Below are positions 25,724 through 36,104 of a DNA stretch of 64,000 nt, piece after piece (the first letter of the stretch is position 1; every line of letters begins with the position of its first letter). The stretch is taken from assembly GCA_014584705.1 (NCBI GenBank), contig JACTMJ010000016.1, forward strand, positions 1 through 64,000, given 5' to 3'. A program made the translations under genes and the position numbers. The notes below the pieces were generated by a model. It did no database searches and was not told the DNA's origin. It was given only the letters and a program-made list of their open reading frames with translations. Source of the DNA: Acidobacteriota bacterium. Lineage in GTDB: Bacteria; Acidobacteriota; Terriglobia; Bryobacterales; Bryobacteraceae.

Positions 25724-27670
25724 TTACTCCGGCGCCCCCTCCACCCGCACGACGACGCTCGACGGCATGGCCGCGCTATGGTAAACCCGCTGCTTCGCTT
25801 CGCGGTACGCGGTCTCCGGAGCGTTGTAGATATTGGTGAACACCTGCGGATTGCGGTTGATCAAGGGGAACCACGTGCTTTGCACCTGCACCATGACGCG
25901 ATGCCCGCGCCGGAAGGTGTGTAGCGTATCGTTGAGTTCGAATCGCACGTGCTCCGGCTTGCCCGGAGTGAACGGCTCCGGCTTCTCGAACGAATTCCGG
26001 AACTTGCCCCGCATGACGTTTCCCCGAACAAGCTGCTGATACCCGCGCATCTCGACGCCTTTCGGATTCGGTTTCGGATTCGGATAATCCTCCGGGTAAA
26101 CGTCGACCAGCTTCACCACCCAATCGGAGTCCGTTCCGCTGGTACTCACATAGAGATCCGCCGTCACCGGACCGGCTATGGTGAGATCTTCGGCAAGCGG
26201 CTCTGTTTCAAATACGAGCACATCCGGGCGCGCCGCAGCGAATCGCTGGTCCGCCGTCATGTGTTCCCGGGACATCGCAATGCCGATCTTGTCTGTGGAG
26301 GGCACCGGTTTTTCCGGATCGCTCGAATACTCGTCGAATTCCTTTCCGGCGGTGGATGGCGCATCGAACGAGAGACGCCCCGACGGCTGGAAATAGAGCC
26401 GGCGCGTTTGGGCGTCCGTGGGCGGCCAGCGGTCAAAGCGCCTCCAGCGATTCGTACCCGTTTCAAAGAGCGACGCTTCCGGTAATTCGGGGTCGGCGGC
26501 GCCCTTCAGAAAGTGCATGAAGAAGGGGAACTCGATCTCCGTCCGATAGTAGAGCGAGGTCTTCTGGCCGAAGGCAACGTCACCCAGGCTCTCTCCGTCG
26601 TCCCGCGACCATTGGCCGTGATACCACGGCCCCATGACGAGCTTGTTCCAGGCGCCGGGAGAAAGCTTCTCCGCGCTGCGGTACACTTCGAGCGCGCCGT
26701 AGAGATTCTCCGCGTCGAACCATCCGCCCACGGTGAGCATGGGCACGCGCAATGCATTGAGATGCGGATTGACGTTTCGCGCCTTCCAGAATGCGTTGTA
26801 ACTTTCCTGCTCCATCATCTCGTTCCAGAAAGGAATCCCGCTCTTGAAATACTTCGCGTTGGCTTCGGGCATGCCGCCCATCCGCAGGTAGAAGCGATAA
26901 CCGTCCGCGCTTCCGAAATCGAAGTCCGGCGCGGCCTTCGTGGATGGCGCCGTTCGGGGCTCGCCGAAGTTGGCCAGGAAGCGAAAGGCATGCTGCAGCA
27001 GGAACGCGCCGTTGTGGTGCCAGTCGTCGCCCATGAACCAATCGCTCACCGGCGCTTGCGGGGACGCGGCGGCCAGAGCCGGATGGGCGTCGATCGCGCC
27101 CATCGCCGTATAAAAGCCGGGATAGGAAATCCCGTACAGTCCCACCTTTCCGTTGTTCGGCTGCACGTGCCGGATGAGCCACTCGATGCTGTCGTAGGTG
27201 TCGCTCGCCTCGTCGATCTGCTTGCCCTGCTTGTTGGGGATATACGGGCGAACATGCATGTATTTGCCTTCGCTCTGGTAGCGGCCGCGGACATCCTGGT
27301 AGGCGAAGATGAAACCTTCTTTCGCGTAGATCCCAGGCGCCGGGCCGAGAACTTCGCGGTAGTTGTCGGCCCCGTAAGGCGCGCAACTGTAGGGCGTGCG
27401 GGAGAACAGGATGGGATAGGTTTTTGACGTGTCCTTGGGAACATACACGGCGGCGAAGAGCTTCACGCCGTCGCGGGCCGGAATCTGGAACTCGTACTTC
27501 GTATAGTGCTCGCGGTTCCAGGCAGCGTCTTGCGCGGCGAGCGCGAAAACCGCCAGAAGCAACGCCAATACCAGACGCCATCCCGCCGCCTTCCGACTTC
27601 CTCCCGGGTCGTCCCGGCGGGTGACGCCGATGCGTGCGGCGGTGCGGGAAGAGGCGCGGGAAATTGTCAT
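25724..27670 (-). CDS. Exported CocE/NonD hydrolase (X-Pro dipeptidyl-peptidase S15 family)
   Basis: A 648-residue alpha/beta-hydrolase of the S15/CocE family, which cleaves acyl or X-Pro peptide bonds. The catalytic serine lies in YGISYPGFY; the N-terminal fold shows RDGVKLFAAVYVP and YQDVRGRYQSEG, and the C-terminal jelly-roll domain shows FEKPEPFTPGKPE and HRVMVQVQSTWFP. A membrane/signal segment (about 31-46, LVLALLLAVFALAAQ) follows a basic N-terminus, so the enzyme is exported. No ribosome site is visible before the ATG at 27670. Its true substrate (ester, beta-lactam precursor or peptide) is not predictable. It is divergent from the hybrid kinase gene. Confidence 0.88.
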   Translation of the reverse strand: MTISRASSRTAARIGVTRRDDPGGSRKAAGWRLVLALLLAVFALAAQDAAWNREHYTKYEFQIPARDGVKLFAAVYVPKDTSKTYPILFSRTPYSCAPYGADNYREVLGPAPGIYAKEGFIFAYQDVRGRYQSEGKYMHVRPYIPNKQGKQIDEASDTYDSIEWLIRHVQPNNGKVGLYGISYPGFYTAMGAIDAHPALAAASPQAPVSDWFMGDDWHHNGAFLLQHAFRFLANFGEPRTAPSTKAAPDFDFGSADGYRFYLRMGGMPEANAKYFKSGIPFWNEMMEQESYNAFWKARNVNPHLNALRVPMLTVGGWFDAENLYGALEVYRSAEKLSPGAWNKLVMGPWYHGQWSRDDGESLGDVAFGQKTSLYYRTEIEFPFFMHFLKGAADPELPEASLFETGTNRWRRFDRWPPTDAQTRRLYFQPSGRLSFDAPSTAGKEFDEYSSDPEKPVPSTDKIGIAMSREHMTADQRFAAARPDVLVFETEPLAEDLTIAGPVTADLYVSTSGTDSDWVVKLVDVYPEDYPNPKPNPKGVEMRGYQQLVRGNVMRGKFRNSFEKPEPFTPGKPEHVRFELNDTLHTFRRGHRVMVQVQSTWFPLINRNPQVFTNIYNAPETAYREAKQRVYHSAAMPSSVVVRVEGAPE

Positions 27671-27787
27671 AGGCAGATTGTCCCACGCGCTTCCCCCGCG
27701 TGGGGAAGCCCCGGGGAACAGGAATGGCGAGAGAAAAGGCTAAAGTACTCCCCGCCGACTGCCGATGGGCAGACTAGTGACTCTAGG

Positions 27788-30583
27788 ATGATACGCAGCA
27801 TCTGGACCGAGAGGCGTCACGCAGTACCGCGGCCCATTCGAAATGCCTGGTCGAGGCTTGGCGCCGCAAACCGTTGGGTCGCTCTGTGGACCGGTGTCTT
27901 CGGCCTCGCGGGCCTGATCATGGTCTACCTGGCCCTCCCGCCGACAGCGCCACCCGAGTCTTTGACCGTGGGCCTATGGCAGGCCCCTCCCTTCATGTCC
28001 TTGAATGAAAAGGGCGAGGCGGCGGGTGCAATTCCGGAACTGCTCAACGCCGCCGCCGCGCGCGCGGGAGTCAAGCTCCATTGGGTTCTCCATCCCCAAG
28101 GCGCGGATTCCGCGATGACACCCGGAAGTGGAATCGATCTCTGGCCCCTCGTCGAAATCACCGAAGCGCGACGCAAGCGTTTTTACATCACACAGCCCTA
28201 CGCGCGCGGCGACGTGCTCCTGGTCCGGCTGGAGCGGGATGCCGATCGCCCGATCAGAACGTTGGGTTTGCGGAATTGGCCCGAGATCAGGCGTTGGGCG
28301 CAAAGAACGCACTCTGGCGCGCGACTGGTACTGCGCGTCGATGGTTCGGGATTGCTTCCTCTCTGCGAAGGAGTGCTCGACGCGACCGCGGTAGAAACCC
28401 CCTATTTCGACGCCTTTCTGATGAAGCGCCCCGCCACCTGCTTGAACGCCCGCTTCCAGGTTACGCCGCTGGAAGGCTTTGGCACCAATTATGGCATCGC
28501 GTCAACTTTTCCGGCCCAGGAGAGCGCGGACCTATTGCGCCACTATTTGGGCGAAATGGCGCGCGAGGGGGCACTTGATGATATCTTTTATCGATACTAT
28601 CCGCTGGCCCACTACCGGAGTGCGGAATCGTTTGCCGAGACCAGTACGGAAAAATCGTTTCGACTCCTTCGGTGGAGCGCGAGCGCCTTGTTCGTCACGT
28701 GCGTCCTATTCTGGATTGCCATCCAACGGTTCCGGCGCAAGGCCGCGGAGACGTTGGCGATGTCGGATTTGCGCTCCCGGTTCCTTGCCAGGATCAGCCA
28801 CGAGTTCCGCACTCCCCTCAACGGAGTCCTCGGCATCGCTTCCGTACTCTCCTCGACGGATCTGGATCGCACCCAGCGCGAGTACGTCGGATTGATTCGC
28901 AGTTCCGGAGAAACTCTGTTGCGCACCGTCAACGAGGTGCTCGATTTCTCCCGCCTCGAGGCCGGCAAGCATTCGCTCGCGTACGCGCCGGTGCGGATGG
29001 AACACCTGGTGGAAGAAGTGATCTCCATCCTTGCGCCCGTGGCGTTTCAGAAGAATCTCGAGTTGGTGTGGACGGTGGATCCGGACGTTCCCGCGGCCTT
29101 TCAATCCGACGCCACGGCGCTGCGCCAGATCCTGATGAACCTACTGGGCAATGCGCTGAAATTCACCGAACGCGGCCATGTCGCATTGGAGATCCGTCAT
29201 ATGGCTCTCGATCCCAGCACGGCCTATCTCCGCATCCTCGTCAGCGATACGGGGCCGGGAATTCCCGCCGGGCAGGAAGAAGAAATCTTCAACCCCTATG
29301 CGCGCGGCGGCAGTGCCAGCACGCAGGCCCAGGTAGGCACCGGGCTCGGGCTCAGCATCACCAGGCAACTCGCCATACTGTTGGGAGGGTCCGTCCGTGT
29401 TGCGAACAATCCAACCGGCGGATGCACCTTCACGGCGGAGCTTCCCGTCACGCCGGTGCCGGGTTCATTCGAGTCCGCAACCTCCTGGTGCTCCGGCGTC
29501 CGCCTGCCCGAACACATACTGTTGCTCACGCGGCGGGCAATCACCGGCGACATGCTGGAGCGACGCCTGCGCGCAGCGGGTTGCCGGGTGACCCGGCCTC
29601 CCGGTACAGAATCCGCTCAAACGCTCGCCGAAATCGCCGACCCGTGCGACCTTCTGGTGATCGACGCCGACATCGAAGGAGACGTTCTCGCTCTGGCCAA
29701 AACTCTGCAACGGAGTCAGCCGGGCTCTGCCGCTCCCGTCATTCTCCTGGCGACGGGAAAATTGGCGGCTGACGATCTCGGCAGTCACCTTCCGGAGAGC
29801 TATTTGGTCTTTCCGAAGCCGTTTCTTTCCGCGCTGTTTGCTTCCGCGCTGGAGCGGCTCGCAAACCCTCCCGGCCCTCCCAAGACGTTGCCGCTCCATG
29901 GTTCGGAAACCCACACGTCTCCCCGGAAACCCGAAGACCCGGCATCCGGTTTGCGATCCGGATTGCCACCGGGCCTGCCTCCGAGCCTGATCGAGTTGTA
30001 CCGGGCCACGCAGCTCCCGGCCACATTGTCGCCCGATTGCGTTCCGGAAGCGCAACGATGCGACGCCTGTTCCCGCGACCTCTCCAAGTGCTTCGAGGAG
30101 TACGCGGCCGCCTCGCTTCCCCTCACCAATACTCCCAAAGTGCTGGTGGCCGATGACAACCCGGTCAATCTCAAGGTCGTTTCGTCGTTCCTGCGCGCCA
30201 TGGGCTTCTCGTGCGAGACCGCCACCACGGGGAACGAGGCGCTCGACTGTTTCGCAAGGACGGAGTACTCCTGGATCATCATGGATTGGCACATGCCGGA
30301 GATGGACGGGCTCGCCGCCATTGAGAAGATCCGCGATCGCGAACGCCGCCATCTCCTCCCGCGCACCCCCATCATTCTCTGTACCGCCACCAATGCGCGA
30401 GACGCCAGACTGGCGGCCGAAGGGGACACGTTCGACGAGGCGCTGTCGAAGCCGATCTCGCTCAAGAGCCTTCAGATCGCCTTGATTGTCAGCGCAAGCC
30501 GCGCCCACGGCCCGCTCTGGGCACGGAAGTACTTTTCACCCGCGAATCCATCCCATCATCCTCCCGCCACGCCGGCGGAATAG
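27788..30583 (+). CDS. Hybrid histidine kinase with periplasmic solute-binding sensor
   Basis: A 931-residue sensor kinase. Order: membrane helix (about 30-53), an extracytoplasmic SBP_bac_3-like domain (about 57-275; LTVGLWQAPPFMS, IPELLNAAAARAGVKLHW), second helix (about 296-316), HisKA with the phospho-acceptor His in ISHEFRTPLNG, HATPase_c (NLLGNALKFTERG, DTGPGIP, GTGLGLSI), a receiver-like domain lacking the acidic pair, and a true receiver with VLVADDNPVN and the Asp in IIMDWHMPEMDG. It likely senses an amino acid or sugar-like ligand and phosphorylates its own receiver; no partner regulator is adjacent. The ATG at 27788 has only a weak ribosome site. Confidence 0.9.
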   Translation: MIRSIWTERRHAVPRPIRNAWSRLGAANRWVALWTGVFGLAGLIMVYLALPPTAPPESLTVGLWQAPPFMSLNEKGEAAGAIPELLNAAAARAGVKLHWVLHPQGADSAMTPGSGIDLWPLVEITEARRKRFYITQPYARGDVLLVRLERDADRPIRTLGLRNWPEIRRWAQRTHSGARLVLRVDGSGLLPLCEGVLDATAVETPYFDAFLMKRPATCLNARFQVTPLEGFGTNYGIASTFPAQESADLLRHYLGEMAREGALDDIFYRYYPLAHYRSAESFAETSTEKSFRLLRWSASALFVTCVLFWIAIQRFRRKAAETLAMSDLRSRFLARISHEFRTPLNGVLGIASVLSSTDLDRTQREYVGLIRSSGETLLRTVNEVLDFSRLEAGKHSLAYAPVRMEHLVEEVISILAPVAFQKNLELVWTVDPDVPAAFQSDATALRQILMNLLGNALKFTERGHVALEIRHMALDPSTAYLRILVSDTGPGIPAGQEEEIFNPYARGGSASTQAQVGTGLGLSITRQLAILLGGSVRVANNPTGGCTFTAELPVTPVPGSFESATSWCSGVRLPEHILLLTRRAITGDMLERRLRAAGCRVTRPPGTESAQTLAEIADPCDLLVIDADIEGDVLALAKTLQRSQPGSAAPVILLATGKLAADDLGSHLPESYLVFPKPFLSALFASALERLANPPGPPKTLPLHGSETHTSPRKPEDPASGLRSGLPPGLPPSLIELYRATQLPATLSPDCVPEAQRCDACSRDLSKCFEEYAAASLPLTNTPKVLVADDNPVNLKVVSSFLRAMGFSCETATTGNEALDCFARTEYSWIIMDWHMPEMDGLAAIEKIRDRERRHLLPRTPIILCTATNARDARLAAEGDTFDEALSKPISLKSLQIALIVSASRAHGPLWARKYFSPANPSHHPPATPAE

Positions 30584-30764
30584 CTGGCGTGACCTCGAAG
30601 GACGCCGGACGGGATGCCAGCCTTCCCCACACCGCTGTATGCGACCTCACTGCGTCACCCGCCCCAGGCGCTGTACGATGAAGAATCCGGGCCGTCCGCT
30701 CTTCGAACGGCGGACGCCCCGCGAGTGTCGGCAATTCGCCCGCAACCCGGGCAAGGAAACAGCA

Positions 30765-31805
30765 ATGATCATGGCAAAACCGGTGGTAACGTTCGGGGAA
30801 ATCATGCTGCGGCTCACCCCGCCCCATCTGGAGCGCATCCTGCAAAGCCCCGTCTTCGACGCGAGCTTTGGAGGCGGAGAGGCGAACGTGGCGGTATTGC
30901 TCGAGGGCCTCGGACAGCCTGCCCGGTATGTCACCGTGCTGCCATCCCATCATCCCGTCGCCGATGCCTGCATCGCCAGCCTGCGCGGATTCGGCGTGGA
31001 CGCTTCCCACGTGGCGCGCGGCAGCGGCCGCATGGGAATCTACTACCTGGAGACCGGGGCGAACCAGCGCGCCAGCAAGGTCACCTACGATCGAGCTGCC
31101 TCGGCGATCGCCCTCGCCAAGCCCGGTGATATCGCCTGGGCGCTGGCGTTTGAAGGGGCCGGCTGGTTCCATATCACGGGAATCACCCCCGCGATCAGCG
31201 AATCCGCGGCCGCTCTGGCGCTCGAAAGCGTGCAGACCGCCCGCGAAATGGGCCTCCGCATTTCCATTGACCTCAACTACCGCAAGAACCTCTGGAAATG
31301 GGGCAAGTCCGCCCATGAAGTGATGCCCGAACTGGTAAAGTTCGCCGACGTGGTGGTGGCCAACGAAGAAGACGTCCAGAAGGCGCTCGGCATCCAGAGC
31401 GATGCCGACGTGCATTCCGGCAAACTCGATCCGGCCGCCTACTCCGCCCTGGCCGGCCAGGTGATGAGCCGGTTCCCGAACCTCAAGACGCTGGCCATCA
31501 CGCTGCGCGAGAGCTATTCTGCCTCCCACAACGGCTGGAGCGCCTGCCTCCACAACGGCGAGAACTTTTTCGTCAGCCGGCGCTACGACATCACGCACAT
31601 CGTCGACCGCGTGGGGTCCGGAGACAGTTTCGCGGGCGGGCTTATTTACGGCTTGCAGCACCTGCCCACCCATGCCGAGGCGCTCGAATTCGCCGTTGCC
31701 GCCTCCTGCCTGAAGCACTCCATCCCGGGCGACTTCGCGCGACTCACACTCGACGACGTCAACGGTCTGCTGAAGAACGGCGGCAGCGGGCGCGTGCAGC
31801 GCTAG
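30765..31805 (+). CDS. kdgK: 2-keto-3-deoxygluconate kinase (PfkB family)
   Basis: A 346-residue PfkB-type carbohydrate kinase. The N-terminus VVTFGEIMLRLTPP, the substrate region FGGGEANVAVLLEGLG, and the catalytic loop DRVGSGDSFAGGLIYGL are typical of KDG kinases, which phosphorylate 2-keto-3-deoxygluconate in the Entner-Doudoroff and uronate pathways. The ATG at 30765 has AAGGAA 8 nt upstream, and the longer open frame upstream is not part of the family. Other sugar kinases of the family (fructokinase) are possible but the FGGGEANVA start favours KdgK. Confidence 0.85.
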   Translation: MIMAKPVVTFGEIMLRLTPPHLERILQSPVFDASFGGGEANVAVLLEGLGQPARYVTVLPSHHPVADACIASLRGFGVDASHVARGSGRMGIYYLETGANQRASKVTYDRAASAIALAKPGDIAWALAFEGAGWFHITGITPAISESAAALALESVQTAREMGLRISIDLNYRKNLWKWGKSAHEVMPELVKFADVVVANEEDVQKALGIQSDADVHSGKLDPAAYSALAGQVMSRFPNLKTLAITLRESYSASHNGWSACLHNGENFFVSRRYDITHIVDRVGSGDSFAGGLIYGLQHLPTHAEALEFAVAASCLKHSIPGDFARLTLDDVNGLLKNGGSGRVQR

Positions 31806-31868
31806 GCGCGCAAGCTCCGGCCAATTTGCGGTGACCAGTTTGCGGCAACCCGGCATCGGCGCGCCTCG

Positions 31869-31874
31869 TATAAT
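31869..31874 (+). promoter_or_regulatory. Candidate -10 box of the VWFA gene
   Basis: Perfect TATAAT 22 nt before the ATG at 31896, in the short gap after kdgK. No good -35 at standard spacing, so it is tentative. Confidence 0.4.
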
Positions 31875-31895
31875 GTGGCAAGGTACTCTCGCAGC

Positions 31896-33050
31896 ATGAA
31901 GATCCCAGTTCCCGGCATATCCAGGCGAGCGCTTCTCGCCTGTGCCGCCTTGTTTGTCCTCGGCCAGATCGCCCCGCTCGGCTCAGCGGCATCGCAGTCG
32001 GCGTCGCAACCGGCCTCGCAGCCAGCGTCGCAACCGGCATCGCAATCAGCGCCGCAGCCGGCGTCGCAACCCGCGACGAGCGCGTCCGATACCGCCATCG
32101 TGCGCGCTCCGGGCGATGTTCCGTTCCGCGCCGGGGTCAGCGAGGTGATCGTGCCGGTGACGGTTACCGATTTTCAGGACCGCTTTGTCGACGACCTCAA
32201 CCAGTCCGATTTCAAGCTTTTCGACGAGAACGTGCCCCAGACGATCACCTTTTTTTCAAGGGACCGCAAACAGCCGGTCGTGGTGGGCTTTCTCGTGGAT
32301 ATGTCGAACCGGAACGTCATCCACTGGAAGACCTTGCGGGAAGCGGTGGTGGAACTGGTCCTGAACCTGCTCCCGCCCGATAAGCCGCAGTATGCGGGCT
32401 ATCTCGTGCCGTATTCCACGACTGCGGAACTCGCCGTGGACACGACCAGCGAAGCCGGGCAATTGGTGGAGCGGCTGGAACAGTTGAAGCCCGGCGGGGG
32501 CTCCGCGCTCTTCGACGCAATCTATATGGCCTGCACCCGGCGTAGCCTCATGAAGGGCGAACCCATCGAACCGCGCCGCGTACTGATCATTGTGGGCGAC
32601 GGCGTGGACACGGCATCCACCCACGGACTTGAAGAAGTGCTTGAGCTTGCACAGCGAAACCTCGTGACAATTTATGGCTTAAGCACCCAGGCATACGGTT
32701 TTGCATCCAGTGGAGATAACAATCTGGTGCGGCTGGCCACCGAGACCGGCGGGCGCGTGGAGTATCCGCTCGAAGGCGTGTATAAAGACGTCACCGGGTA
32801 CCTTTCGAAGCCCCAGGACGCGGGGAATTTTGCGATGGTCGTGGGAACGGGAGGCTACGCGACGCAGATTGCCCAAAGCCTCTTCGAATCGGTCACCGGG
32901 ATCGTGGGCGAAATTAACACCCAGTACATCATGCGCTACGTGCCCACGAACACGGATTCACCGCGGGTTTTCCGCCGGGTGCGGGTGGAAGTGAATCTCC
33001 CCAACGTCAAGATCCGCGCGCGCAGCGGTTACTACCCGTATAATCCGTAG
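31896..33050 (+). CDS. VWFA-related protein of the acidobacterial type
   Basis: A 384-residue exported protein from the ATG at 31896. A signal peptide (RRALLACAALFVLG) is followed by a Ser-Gln-Pro-Ala repeat linker and then a von Willebrand factor A domain of the kind expanded in Acidobacteria (VSEVIVPVTVTDFQDRFVDDL, VVVGFLVDMSN, SALFDAIYMAC, RRVLIIVGDGVD). The MIDAS motif is degenerate: DMSNR instead of DxSxS, so metal binding may be lost. The C-terminus YYPYNP is typical of the family. Role unknown; these proteins probably act in adhesion or envelope assembly. Preceded by kdgK. Confidence 0.9.
   Translation: MKIPVPGISRRALLACAALFVLGQIAPLGSAASQSASQPASQPASQPASQSAPQPASQPATSASDTAIVRAPGDVPFRAGVSEVIVPVTVTDFQDRFVDDLNQSDFKLFDENVPQTITFFSRDRKQPVVVGFLVDMSNRNVIHWKTLREAVVELVLNLLPPDKPQYAGYLVPYSTTAELAVDTTSEAGQLVERLEQLKPGGGSALFDAIYMACTRRSLMKGEPIEPRRVLIIVGDGVDTASTHGLEEVLELAQRNLVTIYGLSTQAYGFASSGDNNLVRLATETGGRVEYPLEGVYKDVTGYLSKPQDAGNFAMVVGTGGYATQIAQSLFESVTGIVGEINTQYIMRYVPTNTDSPRVFRRVRVEVNLPNVKIRARSGYYPYNP
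31991..32072 (+). repeat. 12-bp imperfect tandem repeat encoding Ser-Gln-Pro-Ala
   Basis: About seven units of the type GCGTCGCAACCG inside the VWFA gene, coding A-S-Q-P repeated with small changes (S for P, P for S). It forms a flexible, polar linker between signal peptide and VWFA domain. Number of units may vary between strains. Confidence 0.8.
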
Positions 33051-33214
33051 AAGCGGGTATGGAGAGAGAGTTCCGCGGCGGAACGCGCCCTCATGGGGGC
33101 TCGCGAATGGCGATTCGGATTCCGCCGGGGCAATTTCCCCATCCTCTCTCAGCGCTTTTCCCGATATCGGCGGTACGCCGTTTCCCCGATAGAGAAGTGT
33201 GAGGCGATTTGCGC

Positions 33215-34156
33215 ATGGAGCCACACGGTTCAGGTCCACGGAGCATGGCGGCCGGCCGCGCGGGGGAAACGCCCCCCGTTGAGACCACACGCGCGGATTT
33301 CGCCGTCCTGGAACTGCATGCGCCGGGCCAGGCGGGCGTCCCCGCCGGTATTCTGCTCCTGGACCCATGCGAGAACCGCCTTCATGTGAAACTGTTGGAG
33401 CTGTGGCCCGCATCGCTGCACCCGGAGGACGCACGGGTGCTGCGCGCGGTCGCCGCCGAGTTTGCCGAACGCGCCGCGGCGGAACCCGGAGATGCGCTGC
33501 TGGCCGAGATGGAGGGCGCTTTCTCTCACCTGCTGCGCCTCTCCGCCAGAGCAACCGTTACCCTCCAGAAACCGGAACGGGAGTTGAACGCGCTCTTTCG
33601 CCGGCATGTCGCCGCGCACGTCCCGCCCCGCGAGGCGCCGGCCGCCGTCGTTCCGTTCCGCACGCACCTCCCGTTCTACCCGATGAAGATCGCGGCCGGC
33701 CTGTTCGACGGCGACGCGGAGGTGGAGGCGGCCGCGTGGGTTCCGATTCCCGAAGGCCAACGGCCCGACGAGCGGCTCTTTGTCGCCAGAATCAGCGGCA
33801 AGAGTATGGAGCCCCGGATTCCGGACGGCAGCTATTGTCTTTTCCGCATGAATCCGCAGGGCTCGCGCGAAGGGAAACTGGTGCTCGCGCAACAGTTCGG
33901 CTCCTCGCAATCGGGCGGCGCCTTCAGCATCAAGAAGTATCACTCGGAGAAAGCGCCGCAGCGCCCCGCCGGCGATGACGATTTCGGCGACGCCGAATGG
34001 CGGCACTCCCGCGTTCGCCTCATCTCGCTCAATCCGCTCTACCCCTCCTGGGATCTCCTTGAGGGCGAATGCCGGATTCTCGCGGAACTGGTCCGGATTC
34101 TGAGCGACGACGAAGTGCCGGACGATCTGCGCGACGCCGCCCCCTCCGCCGATTAG
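33215..34156 (+). CDS. S24/LexA-type peptidase domain protein without a DNA-binding domain
   Basis: A 313-residue protein. The C-terminal part (about 150-310) is an S24 self-cleaving peptidase fold: catalytic Ser197 in ISGKSMEPRIPDG, catalytic Lys240 or 241 in FSIKKYH, then a beta-rich end (RVRLISLNPLYPSW). In LexA, UmuD and phage repressors this domain follows a helix-turn-helix; here residues 1-145 contain instead a beta-alpha domain (FAVLELHAPGQAGVPAGILLLDP, then a long helix) that I do not recognise. No HTH is seen. The ATG at 33215 has GAGG 10 nt upstream; a TTG two codons earlier is possible. Stands alone between the VWFA and GH51 genes. Confidence 0.75.
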   Translation: MEPHGSGPRSMAAGRAGETPPVETTRADFAVLELHAPGQAGVPAGILLLDPCENRLHVKLLELWPASLHPEDARVLRAVAAEFAERAAAEPGDALLAEMEGAFSHLLRLSARATVTLQKPERELNALFRRHVAAHVPPREAPAAVVPFRTHLPFYPMKIAAGLFDGDAEVEAAAWVPIPEGQRPDERLFVARISGKSMEPRIPDGSYCLFRMNPQGSREGKLVLAQQFGSSQSGGAFSIKKYHSEKAPQRPAGDDDFGDAEWRHSRVRLISLNPLYPSWDLLEGECRILAELVRILSDDEVPDDLRDAAPSAD

Positions 34157-34261
34157 CCCGCCTCGCCCTCCCTTGCCCGCCCTCTCTTGCTTCGCCAACC
34201 CAACTGCGATACCGTGGCGAGAATCACGAAGCCGCCGCTTCGCTTCTTGGAGGTCTATCCC

Positions 34262-35848
34262 GTGCCTGTCACTCGTCGGGTCTTCTCTGCCCTCCCCCTC
34301 GCCGCTCCCTTGATCGCCACCTCCCGCGCCACGTCGCGGACACTCGCGCCCGAGGCCCGGATCAAGATCGATACCGAGCGCATCGTTGGCGAAGTCCACC
34401 CGCACGTCTTCGGCAATTTTGCCGAGCACCTGGGCCGCTGCATCTATGGCGGAATCTACGAAGAGGGCAGTCCGCTCTCCGATAGCGAGGGCTACCGCAA
34501 AGACGTGATGGAGGCGGTGAGGGGCCTGGGCGTCACGCTGCTTCGCTGGCCCGGCGGCAACTTTGTTTCGGGCTACAACTGGAAGGACGGCATCGGGCCC
34601 AAGGACCGGCGCCCCACGCGGCCGGATCAGGCGTGGGGGGATCTCGATTCGAACCGCTTCGGCACGGGCGAATTTCTGCGTTATTGCGAGAAGACCGGTG
34701 TCGACCCCTACATATGCATCAACGCCGGTCTCGGCACCGTGAACGAAGCGCGCGAGTGGGTGGAGTATTGCAATGAACCGCGCCGCACCTCCTGGTCGGA
34801 CGCCCGCCGCCGCGACGGCCGGGAGAAGCCCTGGGGAGTGAAAATCTGGGGGCTCGGCAACGAAATCGACGGCCCCTGGCAACTGGGGCACAAGAACTCC
34901 GGGGACTACGTGAAGTTCGCCCGGGAGGCGGGCAAGGCCATGCGCCGCGCCGATGAAAGCATCCAGCTCGTCGCCAGCGGCTCCTCCAACTTCGGCGGTA
35001 ACGCCGATTGGATCGGCTGGAATCGCGACGTGCTCGAAGGTCTGAAAGGCGAGATCGATTACATCTCCCTCCACACCTATATCGGCAACCGCGAGAACGA
35101 CTTCGAGCGATTCCTGGCCGTCTCCCAGGAAATCGACTACCGCATCGAGGTGGTGGACGGGATGATCCAGGCGGCGAAGAGCGGCCGCCGCGGCCAGCGG
35201 CCCATTTACATAGCTTTCGACGAGTGGAACGTCTGGTATCGGGCGCGGGGCGGCACAACGGAGTTCGACATCGGACGAACCCGGCTGGAGGAGATCTACA
35301 ACTTTGAAGATGCGCTGGCAATGGGAATGTTCCTCAACTCCTTCATCCGCCATGCGCACATCGTCAAAATGGCCAACCTGGCGCAGATCGTGAATGTGAT
35401 CGCGCCCATCTTCACCAATCCGCAGGGGCTCTACCTGCAGACGATCTACTTCCCCCTGGCGGAATACGCGAAGCAGAAGAACAATCTCGCGCTCCGCGCG
35501 CTCGTCCATTCCCCCGATTACAAGGTCGGCGATCGAGAACCCTTGCCCTATCTCGACGTCTCCGTCACTCATAACAAGCGCGAAGACACGCTCTATGTGA
35601 ACGTGCTCAACCGAAGCGAGTCAAAGGATATCGCCACGCGCATCCACGAAGTGGACGGAAGGCTGCGCGGCGACGGGGAGCTCTGGTTCCTCAACCACCA
35701 AAACCTCAAGGAAACACACACCTTCGGCGATGACCGGAAGGTGCGTCCGGAACTCTCGCCGTTCCGCGCGAAACTGGACGGGAATGGCTTCACCCACGTA
35801 TTCCCGGCACACTCGCTGAGCATCCTGAAGCTGAATCTGCGAACCTGA
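34262..35848 (+). CDS. Alpha-L-arabinofuranosidase (GH51)
   Basis: A 528-residue GH51 enzyme that releases arabinose from arabinan or arabinoxylan. The acid/base Glu lies in [11 protein letters not shown] and the nucleophile Glu in AFDEWNVWY; the N-terminal [19 protein letters not shown] and the C-terminal beta domain ([11 protein letters not shown]) are conserved. The GTG at 34262 has GGAGG 8 nt upstream and gives a twin-arginine-like signal ([15 protein letters not shown]), so the enzyme is likely exported in folded form. The frame continues 25 codons upstream without signal-like character. Confidence 0.93.
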   Translation: MPVTRRVFSALPLAAPLIATSRATSRTLAPEARIKIDTERIVGEVHPHVFGNFAEHLGRCIYGGIYEEGSPLSDSEGYRKDVMEAVRGLGVTLLRWPGGNFVSGYNWKDGIGPKDRRPTRPDQAWGDLDSNRFGTGEFLRYCEKTGVDPYICINAGLGTVNEAREWVEYCNEPRRTSWSDARRRDGREKPWGVKIWGLGNEIDGPWQLGHKNSGDYVKFAREAGKAMRRADESIQLVASGSSNFGGNADWIGWNRDVLEGLKGEIDYISLHTYIGNRENDFERFLAVSQEIDYRIEVVDGMIQAAKSGRRGQRPIYIAFDEWNVWYRARGGTTEFDIGRTRLEEIYNFEDALAMGMFLNSFIRHAHIVKMANLAQIVNVIAPIFTNPQGLYLQTIYFPLAEYAKQKNNLALRALVHSPDYKVGDREPLPYLDVSVTHNKREDTLYVNVLNRSESKDIATRIHEVDGRLRGDGELWFLNHQNLKETHTFGDDRKVRPELSPFRAKLDGNGFTHVFPAHSLSILKLNLRT

Positions 35849-36104
35849 GAACTCGCCCGGTCTCGAAAAACACCTCCAGGCGGCCAGCTACGCCTTCCCG
35901 GCGCGCGACGACGCCGCGCGGGGACTCCGCGTGCCCGCGCTCCGGCCGCCGTCTCGAATTTGCCCGGCTCGGCAAACTCCACGCTTCGATCAAGTATTGC
36001 ATCCGGGAGCTAGAAAAGAGACAATAGAATCTGAAAGTCGTAAGGCTTGGTATTCTTTCCCGGCCTCGGCTCAACCAAGGAATTTCATCAAGGAAAGTGT
36101 CATC

